Virus record (IMG/VR): IMGVR_UViG_3300031707_000001
Location: 124,001 to 188,000 of that record
Reading direction: 5' to 3' (one strand)
Source of the DNA: a virus
DNA length: 64,000 nt
Shown: piece by piece, positions 1 through 8,921 of the stretch
Layout: each line of letters starts with the position of its first letter
Numbering within the stretch: the first letter of the stretch is position 1
Program-made: the position numbers and the translations under genes
The notes under the pieces: generated by a model
Seen by the model: the letters and a program-made list of their open reading frames with translations, nothing else
Told to the model about the DNA's origin: nothing
Databases searched by the model: none

Positions 1-1124
1 TTACGGCCGACTTCAGTAAGAATGCCAATCGCAAGGCGTATATCAATGTCGAGGACGATGGCAGTATTATCATGCGGGATGCTTGGGGCTCTGAGATCAT
101 CATGGGCTATGGTGGTATTACCATCAACTGTGCCGGCAACATTATGATTCGAAGTGGACAGAGTACGGTAGTATTGGCCGGAAAAGACTTCATTGGCAAA
201 GCTAAGAATTGCATGGACCTGTCAGCGACAGACAAGGATGTACGTATCAAGGCCGAGAACAATATGCAGATTCATGGCAAGGGTGTATTGGTGGAAAGTA
301 CAGCTACGGTTGAATCTGCAGCAGCTGACAACCCTACTGGAGTTATTTTGAAGGCCAAAGATTCTCGTATCCTGGCAATCGGTAAGAAGGTGCATCTTGC
401 CGGTAAGGAATCTGTGCTTGTTGACGGGAAAGACGATCAAGGCAAGATGCAAGGTAATATGTATGTGGCAGTGAAAGAATTCAATGTCATAGCTACAGAG
501 ATGGCAAACGTTATAGCGGGCAAGGAAGCCGGGTTGCTTATGACGCCTCGTTCTGCCGCTCTCGCTGGCGGAGATGCTTCCCTTGTTGGTGGTGCCAACG
601 TTGCCGTATTGCATGGTGCAAAGGCGTGGGTTCCTTTGTACGAAGCAGATATGACTAGTAATTTCTATGCGATCTTAGCACAATATTTCGTCACCATATA
701 CAACATCTATATCACAGGAAACGGCTGGCTTGATCCGTTCAATCCTAGTAACCGGTACAACGTGGAGTTTTTGTTCCGTTCATCTTCAGAATATGGTACA
801 TTACAAGCAATGACGTTGGAAGGCGCCAGTGAGTTTCATGTCTATCAGGCTACGTGGACTTGCTTGGCTAACCAACACCAATCGATGCTTTCAGGTGTTA
901 CGGTTGTACCATGGAAAGAAAATAGTGTGAACGATACATATCCGTGGCCGGGTGCGGATATCTATGACAGAGAATCAGGATATGTAAAAGTCGATCCTGA
1001 ATCCAATAAGTCAAATATCGAGGATTTTCAAAACGAAATAGCAAAAATACGGAAGGAGGTTGTCAATCAGGTTGACAATCTCAAAGCAGTAGGATTCGAC
1101 GAATACGAAGTCGCACAAACATAA
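1..1124 (+). CDS. Spike/VgrG-like beta-solenoid tail protein, 5' truncated
   Basis: The reading frame is open from the left edge (first full codon at base 3), so the start lies outside the window; the ATG at 72 is internal. The visible N-terminal part (to about base 600) is a run of short alternating hydrophobic/polar repeats such as GSEIIMGYGG, GNIMIRSGQ and ENNMQIHGKG. This pattern is typical of the beta-helical needle of gp5/VgrG-like spike proteins, which form the membrane-piercing tip under the baseplate. The last 150 residues are different, aromatic-rich, and end in a charged helical tail. It stops 10 bases before the tail chaperone gene, whose SD (aaggag) overlaps its stop. The spike assignment is an inference from the repeat style and the tail-gene neighbours. 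Another baseplate solenoid protein is possible. Confidence 0.6.
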   Translation, partial: TADFSKNANRKAYINVEDDGSIIMRDAWGSEIIMGYGGITINCAGNIMIRSGQSTVVLAGKDFIGKAKNCMDLSATDKDVRIKAENNMQIHGKGVLVESTATVESAAADNPTGVILKAKDSRILAIGKKVHLAGKESVLVDGKDDQGKMQGNMYVAVKEFNVIATEMANVIAGKEAGLLMTPRSAALAGGDASLVGGANVAVLHGAKAWVPLYEADMTSNFYAILAQYFVTIYNIYITGNGWLDPFNPSNRYNVEFLFRSSSEYGTLQAMTLEGASEFHVYQATWTCLANQHQSMLSGVTVVPWKENSVNDTYPWPGADIYDRESGYVKVDPESNKSNIEDFQNEIAKIRKEVVNQVDNLKAVGFDEYEVAQT

Positions 1125-1134
1125 GGAGCAGGTC

Positions 1135-1842
1135 ATGGACCTAAAAGAAAAACTAGCAGAAAGACTGGCACAAGGTGGAGCAATTGGTTCAGCAGACGTG
1201 GCTGAATTTTCCACCCCTGCCAAAGATAAAAAAGAGGTTAGTGGTGATGTTAAAACGCCTCTAACCGAGAATGCCAAAAAGGATCCTATCCTGAAAGCAT
1301 CAAATGATGGCGGAGTTGCCAGGGCGTTGGCGGATGAAGTTTCAACGTCTGCAATTTCCGAACCTGTGGTAATTTCGGACAAGGATAGAGAGGCGTTCTT
1401 GGATGCCTTGGTATCAGGCGCCCGGTTCGAATTGCCTTTCGAACTATTCAGAGGAAAAATCAAAGGACGTTTTCGTTCCCGTACTCAAGCTGAGACAGGG
1501 GCCGTTATATCCTATGTCAGCTATGAATGTAGGAAAGAAAAGGTCATCACAGGTATTGAATATTCCAATCGCCTGCGTAATATGCTGCTAGCAACACAGG
1601 TGAAGGAACTCAATGGTTTGGCATTTCTACCATTGAAGGATCCGCTCTTACGCACTATGGATGGCGAAAAGGCTATTGAACCTGGGTGGTTGGATCAGGT
1701 AACATATTGGGAAAAGCAGGGTGATGGTTTGGTCAACGCAATTTACAAGGAATTGCAAATATTTGAGCGGAAGTATTGGACAATGGTCGACAACGCCGGA
1801 GATCAAAATTTCTGGAATCCCGCAGGATCTACCTCCAAGTAG
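1135..1842 (+). CDS. Tail assembly chaperone, short (G-type) product
   Basis: 235 residues, with SD aaggag 7 bases upstream of the ATG. The N-terminal 80 residues are low-complexity and charged. The conserved-looking core is FELPFELFRGKIKGRFRSRT, followed by a helical C-terminal part. The function is assigned mainly from context. The gene lies directly upstream of a long tape-measure-like gene, and near its 3' end it has a canonical -1 slippery heptamer and stem-loop that join it to the overlapping next frame. This is the G/GT arrangement of lambda-like and T4-unrelated tails. Known G proteins coat the tape measure during tail assembly in the cytoplasm. I did not recognise the sequence family itself. 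Confidence 0.68.
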   Translation: MDLKEKLAERLAQGGAIGSADVAEFSTPAKDKKEVSGDVKTPLTENAKKDPILKASNDGGVARALADEVSTSAISEPVVISDKDREAFLDALVSGARFELPFELFRGKIKGRFRSRTQAETGAVISYVSYECRKEKVITGIEYSNRLRNMLLATQVKELNGLAFLPLKDPLLRTMDGEKAIEPGWLDQVTYWEKQGDGLVNAIYKELQIFERKYWTMVDNAGDQNFWNPAGSTSK

Positions 1843-1857
1843 CGACTCTCCTGCGGG
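1806..1857 (+). promoter_or_regulatory. Programmed -1 ribosomal frameshift signal
   Basis: The zero-frame codons caa-aat-ttc contain the heptamer A AAT TTC (1806-1812), a perfect X XXY YYZ slippery site. Six bases later a perfect 9-bp stem begins: CCCGCAGGA (1819-1827) pairs with TCCTGCGGG (1849-1857) around a 21-base loop that holds the zero-frame stop (1840-1842). The -1 frame is open from here to 2180. Slippery site, spacer, stem and open -1 frame agree with known tail-chaperone frameshift signals. A pseudoknot using the large loop is possible but was not established. Confidence 0.85.
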
Positions 1858-2180
1858 CAAGCCATGCTCCATTACAATTTGAGCATAGACACTCAGCATT
1901 GAGTATGCAGCTGAGAATGGACGTACACGAGTCGGTACTGTACCAGGAAGCCGGGCTAAGTTACATGATAGCCCTGGCGGCCTTGCATGCTCATGAAGAT
2001 TCGAATTTTGCAAAGGCCGGGGCGTTAGTGAATAAGATGTATTTCGATGCTATGGGTGCCATCCCATACATGACGGAAGGCCGTTCCGGAGACGAGATGG
2101 CAAACGAAGAACGTAATAAGGCTATCGAACGGTTCGAAGAGTATCGGAAGGCTACGATAAAAGAAGGACCAAGAAGGTAA
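1812..2180 (+). CDS. C-terminal (T-type) extension of the tail chaperone, made by -1 frameshift
   Basis: This segment is expected to be translated as a fusion to the 1135 gene. 226 codons are read from 1135 through base 1812, then base 1812 is reread and 122 more residues follow, giving about 348 residues. The segment is helical and charged (YMIALAALHAHEDSNFAKAG, then an ERNKAIERFEEYRK helix). An in-frame ATG exists at 1776, but it has no good SD and would begin inside the upstream gene with poor sequence, so independent initiation is less likely. By analogy with lambda gpGT, the T part would link the chaperone to the tail tube protein. The tape-measure gene starts 7 bases after the stop. Confidence 0.7.
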   Translation: MESRRIYLQVATLLRASHAPLQFEHRHSALSMQLRMDVHESVLYQEAGLSYMIALAALHAHEDSNFAKAGALVNKMYFDAMGAIPYMTEGRSGDEMANEERNKAIERFEEYRKATIKEGPRR

Positions 2181-2186
2181 CAGAAC

Positions 2187-5100
2187 ATGGCCTATGTACC
2201 CACAGATTTGTTGCAACGGATGCAAGGTGGTTCTACGACGCCCAGCTATGACCCAATAACCGGGCAACCTACGTATGCTCAACCGCAAGCGCCGGGGCTT
2301 CCGTTTATCTATGGGCAAGCACAGATGCCCGGCCCGCCCAATACGGGAAATCAATATGCCAACTTGGCTCTTGGCGTATTAGCACCAATTGCAGCCCAGA
2401 TGATGGGTATGCAGAATCCGCAATTTCAACCACAGGCTGGTCCAGGCGTAACACCTTCCATGGCCTATTACATGAGGGATGTGCAAGCACCCATCTTCCA
2501 GGCGGCACAGCAGCAATATCTGTGGCAATGGGGTGGTATGATGGGCGGTGCTGTTGGAGCCATGACTGGCAATGCACAAATACAGCAGAACATGATCAAT
2601 GCCGGTCAAAGCGATATTGGGCGTATGATAACACAGATGGTCATGAGTACACCCATAGCACAGAATATCATGGGTGGCGATCCCATGCGCATGCAGGAAT
2701 CCATTTTTGCTGCTCGTGGTTCCTTTGCTGGTAACCAGTTGGTAGATCCCAGGAACCTTTCAGCACAAGTGGGTATGGCCCGCCAGACCAACGACTTCAT
2801 AATGAATCTCACCGGCGCCATGTATGGACGTCCTGATGGCGGTATGGGAATCACACCTAACTTCTCTTTTACCAGAGGGTTCGGTGCCCAGGATATCGGT
2901 ACGCTGGCGCAACAGATGGCGATCCGTGGCACGCCAGGGTTTGTTGGTTTGACCGAAACTGCGGGAATGGACCCAGGACAGGCCAGGGCTGTGGAAGGTG
3001 TACGGTCGACAGGTCGGGTGCAGCAATTAGGACAGATGCTAGGAACAGTATCGGCGCTCAGCGAATTGATGGGTGGCGGTACTATGAACGAACTTATTAC
3101 TACATTGGATAGGTTGACAAATATGCGTTGGCCTACACTCAATGCTGCCAGATTGGAGCAGACATTTCGCCAGATGTCTGCGACGGCACAGGTGATCGGC
3201 GTAAGCGGACCAACAATGATGGCAACGGCGGAGAACTTCCAGCAGGGTATGAACATGGCGGCGGGCATTGGGCCGGCACAAGCGGCGCTGGGCGTTACGG
3301 CCGGTGGATATGCAGATTTGCCTGTTGCAGGGTACCTGACCAATCTGACTCTTGGTGGAGCAAAGGCCCGGGGTGTTCAAGGTGATCCTGTAGCCGTGGC
3401 CCGTATGGCTGCGCAACAGACGGCTTTGATGAACATTGGTTTCAACGCCCCATTTGGACGAGATGCCAGATTGATGGGATGGTTGGCAGAAACCGGGCAG
3501 ATCGATGTAGGCACGTTCAATAACTTTGTACAGTCAACGAATCCAGAACAAGCCCAAGCTTTTGCAAACCAGGCTTTCACCAGTGCGTTTGGGACCAATG
3601 GGCCTGCTCGGGCCCGACGCATGATGTTGGATCCAGCCATGGCGTCCGTGGTTACACAAGGTACACAATACTTTGCTGGGCCGGTAACCGAAGGCATTGT
3701 CAATTTTCAGAATGTGGAGTTTGCCGAGCGTGCGCACCGTGGATTGATGCAGACTGAAGCTGGATTTGCCAGACGGTTGGCTACTGAAGCTGGAAGACTA
3801 CCTGGCCTACCTGTACCGTTGGCAGCGCATGCACGTATGCAGGGAACGCTTGATTACTTGACTGCCGTAGCCCGGGAGCCCGGTTTGGCAGCTGATGTTC
3901 GACAAATATTCGATCAGGCAACAGGTGAAGGATTGCAGCCACAGCAGGCAATGGCAAGGGTTCAGCAGTTCATGACAGCTAATCCGGCTTTTGAACCCCA
4001 TCGAATGGCTATCCGGCAAGCCCAACAGGAATCATTGATGGGTGAAGAGACAAACCGTATTGCCTTCTTAAGTCCTGAGTTGCAGGAAGATGCTATTACA
4101 AGAGCACAACGTCGGGTGTGGCGTACGGATCCATCTTTACGTCCACTCATTGGCGAAATTGATGGAATGTTTGCTCGGGCCAATCAGATGGAGAGAACAG
4201 GCGATCAGACCGGTGCAAGTAAACTTCGTGAAGATGCACGGCAAAAACAGATACACGAACTTGAAGGTCATATTCCTCCTCATTTGAAAGATGCAGGCGA
4301 GCATGTACGAGCATTCAAGTCAAAGCAACTTATGGATATTCGTGCTCGGTCGGGTGCCGCCAGACTAGCCGGCGAGGCCATTGATGCGGGTAGAAAAGTA
4401 GGTGCAGACATCGGTACGGTCGTTGATGAGCAAGCTGCTATTATGCGAATGTTCGAAGCCGTAAGAGGTGGACAAGATTATACGCCGATTCTGATGCAAT
4501 TGCATGCCACGACAGATCCAGCAGAGTGGAGAGCAGGCGGACGCATGGGCAATATTGCGCTGGCGCTTAGAGAGGGTACAACGTCCACTAAGTTCCTCGA
4601 ACAAGAGGCCGGCCAACGAGCAGTTTTGGGCGCTTTGCGTTTGCAATATGGAAGCACAGAGGCCGCACAAGGCGGGTTTGCTGGTACAGGTCAGGCAGTT
4701 TCAGATCGCATATTAGGCGCCATCGTTACTCGATCGGTGGCAGGTACTGCCCAGGAGTTGGCTCAAAGTAAGAAACTTTCTGATTTGAGACAGTCTGGTG
4801 CCTATAGAACATTTCAACAGAGAGTTACGGAAGGACTTACAGGTGAAATATCTCCAGCAGACGTTTTTGGATTGGAAGGCTTAAATGAACAACGCAAACT
4901 GTCTGCCCGTGATGAACGTTTGCAACAGGCTTTGGAAGACGTAGGTGTAGGAAGCACAGGTGCGGCATTTTTATTGGATGCCAAATTGTCATCGAAACAA
5001 AAAGAATCACTGGGAATAAAGAGCAAAGAAGATCTGATGATGGCAGCAGGAAGTAACGCCGAAGCTATCAAAAAATGGGATGTAAAGGCACGGCGAGCAC

Positions 5101-5258
5101 TCGGTGAAGCAGCGTTGCAGGTTTCAGAAAAAGAGTCTAAAGAACGAGGCGAAGGCGACGGTAAAGATCTTGGTCGAGTCAGATTGACTGGCGAACTGGT
5201 TTTGAAGCAGAACGGTGTAACGATTGGAACGGTCCAACGTATGCATAGCAAATCATAG
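2187..5258 (+). CDS. Probable tail tape measure protein
   Basis: 1023 residues, the longest gene of this tail block and immediately downstream of the frameshifted chaperone pair, which is the classic tape-measure position. The first 150 residues are rich in Pro, Gln, Gly and Met. The middle is Ala/Gly/Met/Gln-rich with many short helices (for example GGAVGAMTGNAQ), and the last 350 residues are charged and probably coiled-coil. No transmembrane block or peptidase motif was seen. Tape measures set tail length and are ejected with the DNA. With the usual 1.5 angstrom per residue rule, this length would correspond to a tail of roughly 150 nm. The assignment rests on position, length and composition, because tape measures diverge strongly in sequence. 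Confidence 0.68.
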   Translation: MAYVPTDLLQRMQGGSTTPSYDPITGQPTYAQPQAPGLPFIYGQAQMPGPPNTGNQYANLALGVLAPIAAQMMGMQNPQFQPQAGPGVTPSMAYYMRDVQAPIFQAAQQQYLWQWGGMMGGAVGAMTGNAQIQQNMINAGQSDIGRMITQMVMSTPIAQNIMGGDPMRMQESIFAARGSFAGNQLVDPRNLSAQVGMARQTNDFIMNLTGAMYGRPDGGMGITPNFSFTRGFGAQDIGTLAQQMAIRGTPGFVGLTETAGMDPGQARAVEGVRSTGRVQQLGQMLGTVSALSELMGGGTMNELITTLDRLTNMRWPTLNAARLEQTFRQMSATAQVIGVSGPTMMATAENFQQGMNMAAGIGPAQAALGVTAGGYADLPVAGYLTNLTLGGAKARGVQGDPVAVARMAAQQTALMNIGFNAPFGRDARLMGWLAETGQIDVGTFNNFVQSTNPEQAQAFANQAFTSAFGTNGPARARRMMLDPAMASVVTQGTQYFAGPVTEGIVNFQNVEFAERAHRGLMQTEAGFARRLATEAGRLPGLPVPLAAHARMQGTLDYLTAVAREPGLAADVRQIFDQATGEGLQPQQAMARVQQFMTANPAFEPHRMAIRQAQQESLMGEETNRIAFLSPELQEDAITRAQRRVWRTDPSLRPLIGEIDGMFARANQMERTGDQTGASKLREDARQKQIHELEGHIPPHLKDAGEHVRAFKSKQLMDIRARSGAARLAGEAIDAGRKVGADIGTVVDEQAAIMRMFEAVRGGQDYTPILMQLHATTDPAEWRAGGRMGNIALALREGTTSTKFLEQEAGQRAVLGALRLQYGSTEAAQGGFAGTGQAVSDRILGAIVTRSVAGTAQELAQSKKLSDLRQSGAYRTFQQRVTEGLTGEISPADVFGLEGLNEQRKLSARDERLQQALEDVGVGSTGAAFLLDAKLSSKQKESLGIKSKEDLMMAAGSNAEAIKKWDVKARRALGEAALQVSEKESKERGEGDGKDLGRVRLTGELVLKQNGVTIGTVQRMHSKS

Positions 5259-5268
5259 GAACTATACC

Positions 5269-5784
5269 ATGTACGTATTTGGATACGATAACCGCATGGC
5301 CGGAACATTTACAGCTGTGGATTTGAACACTGAAAAGGGACACGGTGCGTTTTTGGAATTGGTCCAGGGTGCAAATCTTCCACAGGGTTTTTTGGATTCG
5401 ATGATTGTAACCGGGATAAGCTTTTCCGAAAGAGAAAAGTTTCATATTGTAGATTGCTTTAACGACGTTGCTCATACATATGCTTTTGGTCACGATCCTA
5501 CATCAAGTATGGTTTCGATCAGCTATGTCGGATTTTTGGTTTCACCGTGCACAAAAGGAGCAGGAGGAGAAGCAACATTTGATTCGTTAACTCGCATGTT
5601 AGAGGCATACTCATCCAACCGAATATCTAAAAATCCTGTGGCATTGAATGTGCATCTTGGAGCTACGTTGCTGAAGGGATTCCTCATTTCAATTCAATCC
5701 GGGACATCTAGTGTGGACTACAACCTTCAAAACTATTCCATGGAACTGCTTGCCGTGGATGTGATCGAGCCTAACTATGGTTAA
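5269..5784 (+). CDS. Tail/baseplate protein of unknown role
   Basis: 171 residues starting MYVFGYDNRMAG. I chose the ATG at 5269, with a purine-rich SD (aggaac) upstream. An in-frame upstream start at 5224 would overlap the tape measure gene and lacks an SD. The protein looks beta-rich and soluble, with motifs such as GASFxxSLTRMLEAY-like helices in the middle and a C-terminal LLAVDVIEPNYG. Its stop overlaps the next start (5777-5784). It sits between the tape measure and the later baseplate genes, so a hub, tail-tip or tail-completion role is likely. No family was recognised. Confidence 0.5.
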   Translation: MYVFGYDNRMAGTFTAVDLNTEKGHGAFLELVQGANLPQGFLDSMIVTGISFSEREKFHIVDCFNDVAHTYAFGHDPTSSMVSISYVGFLVSPCTKGAGGEATFDSLTRMLEAYSSNRISKNPVALNVHLGATLLKGFLISIQSGTSSVDYNLQNYSMELLAVDVIEPNYG

Positions 5785-6583
5785 CCAAACACGTACAATT
5801 CTGCTTAATCGGCCGTCGCCATACTTCGATGGAGTTGTGGGTTCCGAATACATTTCGCCGGAGTTTTCGCCGGCCATCCTGGATACGGAAATGACCCGCA
5901 TTCATGATCTATTATTTCCTCAAGGCATCGATAAGTTCACGGAAAACTACATCGTGGCTTTGTTGCTGCATATTTTGCATACACCTGAATTGTTGTCTTA
6001 CACCCTTTATCCGGACGATCGAATTACTTATGACTTATCCCAGGACGCCACGGGACACATCACTAATGCTCCTGTCGTTATGACCTCGATTTTAGTCGGA
6101 TCCAATGTGGTGCCATCCTATAAATTGAATGCGGACAACTATCCACAGAATCTGATTTACGCCGGCGAACATACCTGGGTTTGTACGAAGACCGGAGCAA
6201 CTCAGTTAAGGATCGTGCATAACGAAATGACAGAAACGGTAAACATTGCAGCAGGAACTCGTAGTGAGTTGATCGAACTCCTTCCCGGATATCTCTATGC
6301 CTATTTTGATATGCCTTCACAGCAACTAACAGGTACAGTCCAGGTAACCTATACTACCAAAGTGGCGCCACCGTATAACATTGCTGCCAAGTTTGATGAA
6401 CTATTACAGTTAGTGCATCAGGAGGGTATGCTGGCTGACTTGTTTGCACCGGCGCCGGGATATTCTGTACAGCTTCAGAATTTGAGGGATGCATTGAACA
6501 ATAGCCCAGAGATTACACTTCGTTTTGGATCGTTGGTGTTGGCATTCGTATATCATTGTGCTTTGTTATCCAAGGTAACTTGA
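5777..6583 (+). CDS. Virion structural protein, probably baseplate
   Basis: 268 residues, overlapping the previous gene by 8 bases and separated from the next by a single base, so they are translated together. The N-terminal 70 residues are helical (MTRIHDLLFPQGIDKF), the middle is beta-rich with aromatic residues, and the C-terminus is again helical (AAKFDELLQLVHQEGMLADLF). There is no signal peptide, membrane segment or enzyme motif. Context between tape measure and baseplate wedge genes suggests a structural role. The family was not recognised. Confidence 0.5.
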   Translation: MVNQTRTILLNRPSPYFDGVVGSEYISPEFSPAILDTEMTRIHDLLFPQGIDKFTENYIVALLLHILHTPELLSYTLYPDDRITYDLSQDATGHITNAPVVMTSILVGSNVVPSYKLNADNYPQNLIYAGEHTWVCTKTGATQLRIVHNEMTETVNIAAGTRSELIELLPGYLYAYFDMPSQQLTGTVQVTYTTKVAPPYNIAAKFDELLQLVHQEGMLADLFAPAPGYSVQLQNLRDALNNSPEITLRFGSLVLAFVYHCALLSKVT

Positions 6584-6584
6584 C

Positions 6585-8222
6585 ATGGCTGATAAGATTC
6601 CCAATATTGAAAACGTATACACCTTCAAGAATGTAAAGTTTACCACTACTGAAACGGAAGGTGGAAATTCGAAAGACTGGTGTGTCTCTTACATAGAAAT
6701 TGTTTTGGTCGAAAACGGAATACCTAAGATTGAACTACACGTTGATCCTATGCATAAGCCAGACGATAGTACTGGTGCATCTAGCATTGAAGGGCTGAAA
6801 ACGTTTGCTGCTTGGAATCTGGAAGTCCAAAGACTTGCATCAATAAAAGCAAATGCTTTACTGGAGTTTGAAGTATGGCGAGGGGATAAGAAAGATCAAT
6901 CCTTTGCTATTGAAGATTGGATAGTTACTGAAGGTGGATTACTAACGGGCCACGGTAATTTTGAACTGGTCATAGTGATCCAACATCCTTTGGTATTGGC
7001 GAATTTCTTTAGTACAAGCATCAGTAATCTCGCTGTGCCGGAAACGCCTATGACAGATGCTATCTTAACTACAGATATGGTGGAAGCTATTGCCAGTACT
7101 TTGGAACTTTATGCAATATCTACATTCAATACTGTATCTACTGAACCGCCGTGTGCCAACATTGTCGCACAAGAGCCTGAAGTAGATATTGCCGCCCAAT
7201 TTGCGTCTGAAATGTCTGAATTGACAAGTACCATACGTACCGAACTGAAATGGAATGGTGGATTCTACGATCTACCCGGCGGAACAACATATGCGTTTTG
7301 GCCAGTATGCAACGGAGAATTGACATCATCAGTGGAGTATATGGGAATTTCACTTGCCCACTATTTTTGGGGTTTGCGAGACACAAACGTGTGGGATATT
7401 ATTGCACAGCAAATAGTTGGGCACTGGTGTGTTAGTATTCTTCCTACATATTGGAAAGCGTTAACGTTGACTCCGACTACACCGTGGGCAAAACCTTCGA
7501 TCGTAATCGATGATACCAATATTTCAGAATCTCAATTTCCGGGCTACGAACGCAATATCATTGCTGGTGTGGTCCTATACATGCAAGGACCTAATTCAGG
7601 TGTGGGTTATACTGATTGGTTAGGCGGCGAAGCTGATGAAGAACAAATGACTGATGGTGTTGTTTATCGTCTGCCAAACAATGCCATAGGGGCGATTGAG
7701 GACCACAATGTTCCCGGTTGGTTAAGCAGTGTAATGATGGCCGCAGCTTCGGCGTCAGGTGAATACGGTGCAAGTAACCAGGCAAGCAGCAATATGGTGA
7801 CACCGAGCAATACACCACAAGGGAATGCCCCAGACGCTACAACCGGAAATCTGTATTTACAGAGCGCCGAAGAGTTTCGATGCGCCCTTTATCACTGTGC
7901 ACATCAGATATTTCTGACACAGTTCAAAAGCGGTACGCAGGCCAATGTCAGTATGCGTTTGATGCTTTCCCAAAAAACTGCAGCAGATAACCACGACGAT
8001 GACATCATCCCGGGTAAAAGTTGTCGTATAACTTCGAAAGGTCAAGCTGTTTTGGACTTCTACATCACGATGGTTGTTCATCGTATTGACTTTGCTCACT
8101 CAGTAGCCGATACTACTTTGGCGGGTAAGTATGTGCGTCCTCCGAACGGATTTGAAAATTTGTTGGACACAACCTCTACGGTACCGAATCCAGCCTATGT
8201 TGAATTAGCAGGAGCAGGTTAA
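6585..8222 (+). CDS. Large tail/baseplate structural protein, family unknown
   Basis: 545 residues with no signal peptide or catalytic motif. The first 130 residues are beta-rich, including an early FKNVKFTTTETEGG segment. A stretch from about residue 320 to 400 carries Gly/Ser/Asn-rich loops. The gene is coupled to its neighbours: it starts 1 base after the preceding stop, and its TAA overlaps the ATG of the sigma factor gene by one base. Size and position fit a hub or tail-tip component of a contractile tail (for example a gp27-like ring protein), but I could not identify diagnostic residues. Confidence 0.5.
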   Translation: MADKIPNIENVYTFKNVKFTTTETEGGNSKDWCVSYIEIVLVENGIPKIELHVDPMHKPDDSTGASSIEGLKTFAAWNLEVQRLASIKANALLEFEVWRGDKKDQSFAIEDWIVTEGGLLTGHGNFELVIVIQHPLVLANFFSTSISNLAVPETPMTDAILTTDMVEAIASTLELYAISTFNTVSTEPPCANIVAQEPEVDIAAQFASEMSELTSTIRTELKWNGGFYDLPGGTTYAFWPVCNGELTSSVEYMGISLAHYFWGLRDTNVWDIIAQQIVGHWCVSILPTYWKALTLTPTTPWAKPSIVIDDTNISESQFPGYERNIIAGVVLYMQGPNSGVGYTDWLGGEADEEQMTDGVVYRLPNNAIGAIEDHNVPGWLSSVMMAAASASGEYGASNQASSNMVTPSNTPQGNAPDATTGNLYLQSAEEFRCALYHCAHQIFLTQFKSGTQANVSMRLMLSQKTAADNHDDDIIPGKSCRITSKGQAVLDFYITMVVHRIDFAHSVADTTLAGKYVRPPNGFENLLDTTSTVPNPAYVELAGAG

Positions 8223-8920
8223 TGACTATCCCTGAATATGATGTATGGAAAAAGGAACCTTCGCCGGAGAATATGGCCAAGGTGGTAACAGCGTTGGATC
8301 CTACAATCAACGCCGAGATCCAGCGGTATAACGGGCCGAAGCCCTTGCTGCGAAGCAAAGCCAAGCTGCTGGCGGTGAATGCTGTGCGAACGTATGATCC
8401 CAATAGGGGAGCCCATATTCGATCCTGGCTTGTGACGCAGCTTCAGCCACTAAGCCGGTATGGACAGCAACTGCGTCCTGTGCATGCTTCGGAGATGGCT
8501 ATACGCCAGGCGGCAGAACTGAACCGCCTTGAAAAGGAGTACGGGGATAAGCACGGCCGGAATCCCACCTTACCGGAATTGGCAGACGAGGTTGGGATAC
8601 CTGTGGCTCGCATCAATAAGATTCGTAAGCAGGTAAAACCTTCAATATCCGAATCTGCTTTCATGGAGGCAGATGACGACGAGGGGAAATCCATGCCCGG
8701 AACGCAAGCTCCAGATGTGCTAGGCATGGCTGAGGAAATAGTGTATGATTCTTTGAGTCCACGGGATCGGATGATTCACGATCTCAAAGTGGGGCGCCAC
8801 GGTAAGCCTGTATTGCCCAATCAGGAAATAGCCAAACGGCTGGGCGTAACGCCGGCGCTGATCAGTCAGCGTAGTCAGCAGATTGCCATGCAGATACAGG
8901 ATATAGCTTCGAAGAGGTAA
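8222..8920 (+). CDS. Phage-encoded sigma-70-family RNA polymerase sigma factor
   Basis: 232 residues. The N-terminal half has a region 2-like block (LLRSKAKLLAVNAVRTYDP, then RGAHIRSWLVTQLQPLSRY). Next comes a region 3-like helix-turn-helix segment (HGRNPTLPELADEVGIPVARI). The C-terminal part is a region 4-like segment (LSPRDRMIH, then NQEIAKRLGVTPALISQRSQ) with a recognisable DNA-binding helix-turn-helix. Family knowledge: phage sigma factors such as T4 gp55 redirect host RNA polymerase to late promoters. The gene is embedded in the tail operon and overlaps its upstream neighbour by one base, so it may be made with late proteins or packaged. It lacks a region 1.1, as alternative sigmas usually do. 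Promoter specificity cannot be read from the sequence. Confidence 0.82.
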   Translation: MTIPEYDVWKKEPSPENMAKVVTALDPTINAEIQRYNGPKPLLRSKAKLLAVNAVRTYDPNRGAHIRSWLVTQLQPLSRYGQQLRPVHASEMAIRQAAELNRLEKEYGDKHGRNPTLPELADEVGIPVARINKIRKQVKPSISESAFMEADDDEGKSMPGTQAPDVLGMAEEIVYDSLSPRDRMIHDLKVGRHGKPVLPNQEIAKRLGVTPALISQRSQQIAMQIQDIASKR

Positions 8921-8921
8921 T

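Noticed and set aside
1776-1811. Independent ATG start for the 2180-ending ORF
   Set aside because: No good SD, lies inside the upstream gene, and the slippery site plus stem-loop explain expression from 1812 better.
2606-3343. 245-residue minus-strand ORF
   Set aside because: Antisense to the tape-measure gene, composition of a shadow frame.
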